DNA from: Armatimonadota bacterium
GTDB taxonomy: Bacteria > Armatimonadota > DTGP01 > JAHWJO01
Direction: 5' to 3'
DNA length: 10,744 nt
Assembly (NCBI GenBank): GCA_019348365.1
Contig: JAHWJO010000112.1
Span: forward strand, 1-10,744
Positions 6,358-10,744 of the stretch are shown in pieces. The translations under genes were made by a program, and so were the position numbers. How positions within the stretch are numbered: position 1 is the stretch's first letter; every line of letters starts with the position of its first letter. The notes below the pieces were generated by a model, which worked only from the letters and a program-made list of their open reading frames with translations, had not been told where the DNA came from and did not search any database.

Positions 6358-7125
6358 ATGGTTGAGGGATTTGGGACCGCACTATTCATGTCGGTGGGAT
6401 GGATGATCGCGGGGTTGCTGGGGTCCATTCCGATTCTCCTGTTGTTTCGATGGTGGAGCGAGGGGTACCTCGCCGCGACGGAATTCTTCGGGATCGCCGC
6501 CCTGTTCGTCGTCATGTTCGCTCTGCTCATCGCCCCGACGCCCCCGGTAGGCAAGCTGATCGTCTTCCTCCTTCTCGCAGGCTGCTCCATCGGGCTCCCC
6601 TTTATCGTGCAAACGCTGGCGAAGCGGGATTCCCGCTCTTTAGAACAGGAAAGGGAGGCGGAATTCCGCGCGGCCATCGAGACCCAGCCCCGCAACATCG
6701 CGGCGCGGGAAGAGCTGGCCCGGAATCTCTACAAACAGGGCCGCCGGAGCGAAGCCATCGAGGAGATGGAGAGGGCGGTCCAGCTCTCTCCCCGAACGAC
6801 GCAGGAAGAACAGCGACTCCTCAAGCGCTGGCTTCAGGAGCGAGAGGCAGAGCCGAATCCCATCTACATCTGCCGATGGTGCCGGGAGGAGACCCCGAAG
6901 GACCGCCCCACCTGCATCCATTGCGAACGGCCCACCCACGCGGTGCGCGAGCTCGCGGATGCGGTGAAGGCGGACTTTCCTGCAACCGTACGTACCTTTT
7001 TCCTGCTTCTCCCGATCCTTATCATCGGAGCGTTTATCATATCGATCCTGAGCGGCTTCGCGAAAGCCTTCCTGATCGCGGTGATGATCGCGGGGGCATT
7101 GTTCTGGACACGATCCAGACTTTAA
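6358..7125 (+). CDS. Small membrane protein with TPR-like segment and zinc ribbon
   Basis: This 255-residue protein is not a named family to me. Visible parts, in order: three hydrophobic segments (about 8-30, 44-62 and 65-86); a charged helical region with a TPR-like unit, AAREELARNLYKQGRRSEAI then EEMERAVQLSP (115-145); a four-cysteine zinc ribbon, ICRWCREETPKDRPTCIHCE, with Cys172, Cys175, Cys186 and Cys189; and two closing hydrophobic segments (about 212-233 and 234-250). The soluble middle therefore sits between membrane anchors, probably on the cytoplasmic face. The layout suggests a protein-protein adaptor or assembly factor, but no reaction can be assigned. The ATG at 6358 has GGGG at 6347-6350. 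The frame is open back to 6178, but that stretch is Pro/Gly-rich, lacks a ribosome site and crosses the leader hairpin. The gene is divergent from the membrane spermidine synthase-like gene and ends 12 bases before the inverted-repeat element. Confidence 0.75.
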   Translation: MVEGFGTALFMSVGWMIAGLLGSIPILLLFRWWSEGYLAATEFFGIAALFVVMFALLIAPTPPVGKLIVFLLLAGCSIGLPFIVQTLAKRDSRSLEQEREAEFRAAIETQPRNIAAREELARNLYKQGRRSEAIEEMERAVQLSPRTTQEEQRLLKRWLQEREAEPNPIYICRWCREETPKDRPTCIHCERPTHAVRELADAVKADFPATVRTFFLLLPILIIGAFIISILSGFAKAFLIAVMIAGALFWTRSRL

Positions 7126-7249
7126 CGTTTTGTGGGTGTACCCGGCGAATGAATTCGCGGCAACAACGGCACGAAGTCTGCCTTCGCGGAGTCCCCCTCC
7201 GGAATTCTCGAAATTCGAGTGAGGTTCGACTTATGCAGAAACTCCCTTC

Positions 7250-7283
7250 CATGTCATTCCGACTCTCTCCCATGTCATTCCGA
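7250..7283 (+). repeat. Two direct copies of CATGTCATTCCGA
   Basis: CATGTCATTCCGA occurs at 7250-7262 and again at 7271-7283, 21 bases apart. The second copy begins the inner inverted repeat. Head-to-tail duplication of this element's end points to nested or repeated insertion of a dispersed repeat. Confidence 0.7.
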
Positions 7284-7401
7284 ACGGAGTGAGGAATCTG
7301 ACCCCGAGGACGAACGACTCTCTCCGTTACAACAGCCTCTTTGTTGAGCCGATAGACTCTTTTCCGAACGGCCAGATCCCTTGACTTCGCTCGGGATGAC
7401 A
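7274..7401. repeat. Inner inverted pair of dispersed repeats
   Basis: The left copy (7274-7300) reads GTCATTCCGAACGGAGTGAG then GAATCTG. The reverse complement of 7373-7400 reads GTCATCCCGAGCGAAGTCAA then GGGATCTG. The two are clearly the same repeat, diverged. Repeats of this form (GTCATTCCGAG...GAGGAATCT) are scattered between genes in many unrelated bacterial genomes and often yield false small ORFs. Here the pair lies inside a second, different inverted repeat. Confidence 0.65.
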
Positions 7402-7541
7402 ATTAAGTACGACTCGGGAGGACAAGAGGTGGTGACTTGTGCGTAAGTTTTGTTGGGTTCTCCTGAAGAGGTCGGGCTGAGGATAGAGTTGCCGAAGGGC
7501 GACTTCGTGCCGTTGTTGCCGCGAATTCACTCACCGGGTAC

Positions 7542-7726
7542 TCCGTTGTGGTAAAAAACCGGGCAAACATGGAATAAAATAAAGAAGTGCGTCGATCCGG
7601 GAGGGGAAACCGGTCAAACGGCAGAAAAATATAGACAAGGATATCCGAATACCATCCCTCTATATGCCATGCCCCTCACCTGTCACCGTTATTCCAAACT
7701 GCCCCGTATTGAATGTTTTACTCATT
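7542..7726 (+). other. AT-rich leader region before the glycosyltransferase gene
   Basis: About 185 bases between the repeat element and the chosen start at 7727. Several A/T-rich hexamers (such as AAATATAGAC near 7627-7636) could serve as a -10 box, but none has a convincing -35 partner, and no clear Shine-Dalgarno site precedes either candidate start (7664 or 7727). The promoter of the downstream gene probably lies here. Confidence 0.35.
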
Positions 7727-9040
7727 ATGACTTTAGAGACTCCCCCTGCACTGAAGGATTATACCCTTTCCAATGATCGTCCCTCGTCTCCCCCTACGAA
7801 TGAGCTGAGGCGATTGGTTGTACTTCTGGCGCTGGTGCTCTGCGCCCACCTGTTGGTCGCCTGGGTGAGTCGAAACGGCCTGATCCAAGATGACTCGGAG
7901 AGTTACGTCCTCCTGGCGCGCAACCTGGTCCAGGGGAACGGATACGTCTTTGAGCCGGGCCAGGTTCCCACCGCCTGGCGTGCGCCGGGATACGTCGTTT
8001 TGATGAGCGCCGTATTCCGGGTGGCGGGTGAGTCCCTGATGGCGGTGCGGGTCGTCCACGCCTTTCTCTGGGTGTTGACGACCCTGTTCGTCTACCTGCT
8101 GGCGAGAAAAACGGTCGGGCCGCGCGCGGCGTTCTGGGCCGCAGGCATTACCGGGTTCTATCCGGAATTCCTGGGTTTCACGGGGCTGATCTGGTCAGAG
8201 AACCTGTTCATCTGCCTCTTTGTCGCCGCGTTGTACGGCCTCACCTTCCTGAGAGAAAAACGTCCGCTGGCGCTCTACGCCGGTATCGGGATCCTGCTGG
8301 GCGCGGCCATCCTGACCCGTTCGACGGCGGTGGTGCTGCTTCCGGTGATCGGGTTCATGGTGTTCTATCGGGGTTACAAGGCCGATACGGCGCTGCGGGC
8401 AGGGGTGGTGACGGTCGTCACGCTGCTGATCGTGGGAAGCTGGACCGTGCGGAATTGGAATCTCCATCACCAGTTCATTCTCGTCGAGAGCAACGTGGGC
8501 TACAACCTGTACGTCGGCTACCGGCCCGATACCCCGATTCCGTTCGCGTGGAAGAAGCTGCACACCGCCCGCCACGAAGACGACTACCTGGGCCTGGTGG
8601 ACGGGAAGACGGAAGGGGAGCAATACGCCACGCTGAAGAAAGCGGCGCTGGAAGAAATCAAAGCCCGCCCTCTGCGTTCCCTGGCGCTGGCCGTCGGTAA
8701 AACCTTCGATTTCTGGCTGCCGGATTTCTTCATCGCCCGCAACATTCAATCCGGAGCCTTCGGACCCGGCTACTCCTCCTTCTGGATCCCGGTGTTGATC
8801 CTGAGCGTCAGCACGAGTCTCGTGGTGTATCTCGCGAGCCTGCGGTTTTTACTCCGTAAACCGGCGGAGTGGTATATCCCGGTGTTTCTCCTGCTTCTGG
8901 CGCTCTACACGCTGCCGCATTCGCTGGTCTACGGGGCCAGCCGTTATCGCTTGCCCCTCATCCCTGTGCTGATCCTCATGGCGGCCCCGGTGCTCATGAA
9001 CCTTTATGATCGAGTCAGAAGCCAAAAAACACCGGCTTGA
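7727..9040 (+). CDS. GT-C fold membrane glycosyltransferase (ArnT/PMT-like, GT39/GT83 group)
   Basis: This is a polytopic protein of 437 residues from the chosen ATG. A first membrane helix (about 29-46) is followed by a loop with DDSESYVLLARNLVQGNGYV. Its Asp55-Asp56 pair is in the place of the catalytic/metal acid of GT-C enzymes that use lipid-linked sugars. The family-typical TAWRAPGYVV (82-91), WSEN (156-159) and the late RYRLPLIPVLI (406-416) are also present, with about ten hydrophobic segments in all. Family members transfer a sugar from a polyprenyl-phosphate donor to lipid, glycan or protein on the outer face of the cytoplasmic membrane; donor and acceptor here are unknown. An in-frame ATG at 7664 would add 21 residues of unlikely composition, and neither start has a clear ribosome site, so the N-terminus is uncertain. 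It stops 10 bases before the convergent glycosidase gene with no terminator between them. Confidence 0.85.
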   Translation: MTLETPPALKDYTLSNDRPSSPPTNELRRLVVLLALVLCAHLLVAWVSRNGLIQDDSESYVLLARNLVQGNGYVFEPGQVPTAWRAPGYVVLMSAVFRVAGESLMAVRVVHAFLWVLTTLFVYLLARKTVGPRAAFWAAGITGFYPEFLGFTGLIWSENLFICLFVAALYGLTFLREKRPLALYAGIGILLGAAILTRSTAVVLLPVIGFMVFYRGYKADTALRAGVVTVVTLLIVGSWTVRNWNLHHQFILVESNVGYNLYVGYRPDTPIPFAWKKLHTARHEDDYLGLVDGKTEGEQYATLKKAALEEIKARPLRSLALAVGKTFDFWLPDFFIARNIQSGAFGPGYSSFWIPVLILSVSTSLVVYLASLRFLLRKPAEWYIPVFLLLLALYTLPHSLVYGASRYRLPLIPVLILMAAPVLMNLYDRVRSQKTPA

Positions 9041-9050
9041 TCCTCCTCCT

Positions 9051-10744
9051 TCACCCATCGAGAGAGACTTCCACCCGCTGCCGATCCGGCGTCTCCGATA
9101 CCATGCGGCCATCCACGTACACCCGCATCCCCTCTTCCTTACGGTACGTGACGCGCACCCAGTGCCCCCCCGCCGGGATATGATCGGCGGTGAACTGCTC
9201 CAGCGGGAACGGGAGCGGGTCCACCACCAGCCGCTCCTCCTCGATCTGCACCCCCGCCACGTACTTTAATATCAGGTCGGCGATGTAGGAGTGCATGTAG
9301 TCTTCGGTGCCCCGGAAGAAGGGGGCCTGCGCCGTCACCGGGTTGTAATACTCATACGAGGTCGGGCGGCGGGGGTCCTGATCCAGAAACAGCATCCGGA
9401 TGTTGCGCGTGAGGAGCTCGACGGCCTGACCCTCCAGGCTCCGGTCGAGGGTCTGGGCCGCTCGCGCCAGCGCCTCCGCCACATGGCTGTTCGTCATCAG
9501 CCACGTCCGCCCGTTCCAGGGGCAGACCATCCGCTTTCCTTTCCATTCCCCCACCGCGCTGAAGGTCGGGTCGGAGGCGCTGGTGGAGGGCACGGGCCAG
9601 GGGGTCCAGAACTCGTCGGGATGGAAGAGGTGCTCCGTAATGGCGTTGAGATGCTCGGACCCGGCGAGGTCGGAGAGGAACGGGTAGAAGCCGACGGCGG
9701 CGAGGGAGGGGCACTGCTCAAAAGATTCCGGCAGCACGTCCACGAAGAAATGGCGGTCGTCGTCCCACATCTTCTCCCGCACCGCCTCGCGGGTGGCATC
9801 GGCGGCGGCGCGCCACTCCTCCGCCTCTCCCTCTTGGCCGAGTTTCCCCGCCATCCATTCGAGAGCCCGCAGCAGCTCGTACAGGTAAGCGGTCGCGTCG
9901 ATGCCCTTGAGCTGGAACGGCCCCCAGTCGTCCGCGCCGGGCCGCGCGAAGAGATACCGCGCCATGTACTCCTGCCCCGTCTCGGCCTGATCCACCACGT
10001 CGTACAGGTGGGAGTCTTCCCGATCCCGTTCGGCCTGGAAGTAGCGGGCGTAACGCGCGAGGGCCGGGTAGACCTCCCGCAGAAAGCCGTCGTCCCTGTG
10101 ATGGGCGTACAGCTCCCTTACGCACTTTCCCCAGTTCGCGTGGTAGAAGCCGCGCGGAGCCTCTCCCTTCCCGGTCAGGATCGCGCCGGGGAACCGCCCG
10201 TTCTCCTCCTGGTTCGCGATGAAATTCCGCAGGCTCCCCATCGCCAGCGCCGGATCGTGCATCCATTTGCACTCCAGCATGTGGACCTGCGCGCTGTAGG
10301 AGATGGCGTGACGGAACCATCCGGCGTTGATCCCCTCGTAGACGCAGGGGTGCGGCAGCCGCTCGGAGAGCGCGAAGACCCGGTTCAGCTTGAGGCCGTA
10401 CCAGCGGTACCAGAAATAATTCTCCAGGAACGGGTCGTCGCAGCGGAATTCCGGCACGGAGCGGAACCAGGACTCCCAGTTGTCGGCGCTGATCTGGATG
10501 GGGTCGGTGGAGGAAGCCGCCGCCACCGCGTTGTCCCGCGCCTCCTCTTCGCTTTCGGAAATCGCGCACGCCGCCACAAAGTCCACTGTCTCGCCGGGGG
10601 GAAGCGCAATCTCGAAGTGAAGCGCAACGTAGAGCAGCCCGGCGGGGTTCACCCCCGCTCTGTCATTCTCCTCGTTGTCCAGCCGTCCGTTGAACGATTC
10701 GTAGAAGGGGGTCAGCTCCCACCGGGGATGGTTCGGCCCGCCCT
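9051..10744 (-). CDS. GH63/MGH1-like (alpha/alpha)6-barrel glycoside hydrolase, N-terminus cut by the window edge
   Basis: The frame is open to the right edge. A GTG at 10652 is probably not the start, because the upstream codons (NHPRWELTPFYESFNGRLDN) read as normal protein and no stop intervenes. Beginning at the GTG, 533 residues are visible. A beta-rich N-terminal part (about 1-60) leads into the catalytic barrel with ENYFWYRWYGLKLNRVF (77-93), CVYEGINAGWFRHAISYSAQ (103-122), NGRFPGAI, QAETGQEYMARYLF (222-235), WNGRTWLMTNSHV (379-391) and SYEYYNPVTAQ (432-442). This pattern matches glucosidase-type families such as glycogen-debranching-like and mannosylglycerate/glucosylglycerate hydrolases. 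Glu434 in EYYNP is the likely general base. A C-terminal beta-domain (about 470-533) follows. There is no evidence on secretion because the start is missing. It likely cleaves an alpha-glucoside or related sugar; the exact substrate is unknown. It converges tail to tail with the glycosyltransferase gene. Confidence 0.85.
   Translation of the reverse strand, partial: GGPNHPRWELTPFYESFNGRLDNEENDRAGVNPAGLLYVALHFEIALPPGETVDFVAACAISESEEEARDNAVAAASSTDPIQISADNWESWFRSVPEFRCDDPFLENYFWYRWYGLKLNRVFALSERLPHPCVYEGINAGWFRHAISYSAQVHMLECKWMHDPALAMGSLRNFIANQEENGRFPGAILTGKGEAPRGFYHANWGKCVRELYAHHRDDGFLREVYPALARYARYFQAERDREDSHLYDVVDQAETGQEYMARYLFARPGADDWGPFQLKGIDATAYLYELLRALEWMAGKLGQEGEAEEWRAAADATREAVREKMWDDDRHFFVDVLPESFEQCPSLAAVGFYPFLSDLAGSEHLNAITEHLFHPDEFWTPWPVPSTSASDPTFSAVGEWKGKRMVCPWNGRTWLMTNSHVAEALARAAQTLDRSLEGQAVELLTRNIRMLFLDQDPRRPTSYEYYNPVTAQAPFFRGTEDYMHSYIADLILKYVAGVQIEEERLVVDPLPFPLEQFTADHIPAGGHWVRVTYRKEEGMRVYVDGRMVSETPDRQRVEVSLDG

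Larger units (their letters stand above)
7138..7541. repeat. Composite inverted-repeat element (MITE-like), about 404 bp
   Basis: The left arm begins at 7138 with GTACCCGGCGAATGAATTCG. The reverse complement of the right arm, ending at 7541, begins GTACCCGGTGAGTGAATTCG. The arms match with two substitutions over the first 41 bases, including a perfect 29-base stretch (7150-7178 against 7501-7529), then diverge through small indels to about 7189 and 7491. Between them there is no transposase or recognisable protein; only repeat-derived peptides are encoded. The long terminal inverted repeats, small size and lack of a gene fit a non-autonomous mobile element or a large dispersed intergenic repeat. 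No flanking target duplication is evident to me. The left arm starts 12 bases after a stop codon, so the element may also serve as the 3' end of the upstream transcript. Confidence 0.75.

Noticed and set aside
7037..7530. Small minus-strand open frames with peptides beginning MSSRAKSRDL and MNSRQQRHE
   Set aside because: These are translations of dispersed repeats. The MNSRQQRHE peptide appears from both arms of the inverted repeat. Such peptides are common false gene calls.
7138..7541. Possible CRISPR array
   Set aside because: The repeats are inverted, of unequal length and not regularly spaced with unique spacers, and no cas genes are present.
9718..10569. Minus-strand open frame of 283 codons overlapping the glycosidase
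   Set aside because: It is in another frame of the same strand as the glycosidase, is Arg/Gly/Pro-rich, and has no recognisable motif.
1..10744. tRNA, rRNA or riboswitch genes
   Set aside because: I saw no conserved tRNA arms (such as a GGTTCGAATCC-type T loop with matching acceptor stem), no rRNA core sequences and no known riboswitch consensus. Weak candidates would need a covariance-model search.

Overview
The window is a GC-rich stretch of bacterial chromosome holding six apparently intact or edge-truncated protein genes, a cluster of decayed genes on its left, and a compact inverted-repeat element in the middle. Shine-Dalgarno sites and the gene families present are clearly bacterial. 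The MFS-fused spermidine synthase-like protein, the HddA-like kinase, the GT-C glycosyltransferase and the CATTCCGA-type dispersed repeats fit a large-genome, free-living, probably Gram-negative-type bacterium. The phylum cannot be fixed from this sequence; an Armatimonadota-, Gemmatimonadota- or Chloroflexota-like lineage is only a guess.

Positions 1 to about 1910 are a gene graveyard. From left to right they hold a fragment of an NB-ARC/AAA-type regulator ATPase fused to a frameshifted bacterial Ig-like domain, about 200 bases with no recognisable gene, the 5' end of a minus-strand secreted glycerophosphodiester phosphodiesterase, and an IS1-family transposase with four frame changes and a lost catalytic glutamate. 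Every coding trace here is broken, while everything to the right reads cleanly.

Positions 1936 to 3821 are a two-gene plus-strand operon: a GHMP-kinase-fold protein related to heptose-phosphate kinases but with altered nucleotide-binding and catalytic motifs, followed 20 bases later by a sugar isomerase/epimerase-like TIM barrel with all expected metal ligands. It converges on a long minus-strand gene (4021 to 6051), a polytopic membrane protein with a C-terminal spermidine synthase-like domain. The roughly 200 bases between them carry three hairpins. Divergent from that gene is a small membrane protein with a TPR-like segment and a zinc ribbon (6358 to 7125), preceded by a terminator-like hairpin in its leader.

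Positions 7138 to 7541 form a composite element: long outer inverted arms around a degenerate inner pair of CATTCCGA-type repeats, with no transposase inside. After it come a GT-C (ArnT/PMT-like) membrane glycosyltransferase (7727 to 9040) and, converging on it with only 10 bases between, a GH63/MGH1-like (alpha/alpha)6-barrel glycoside hydrolase that runs off the right edge. Sugar chemistry is the common thread (kinase-like protein, isomerase-like protein, glycosyltransferase, glycosidase). Only the first two are positioned as an operon, so a single joint pathway is inference.
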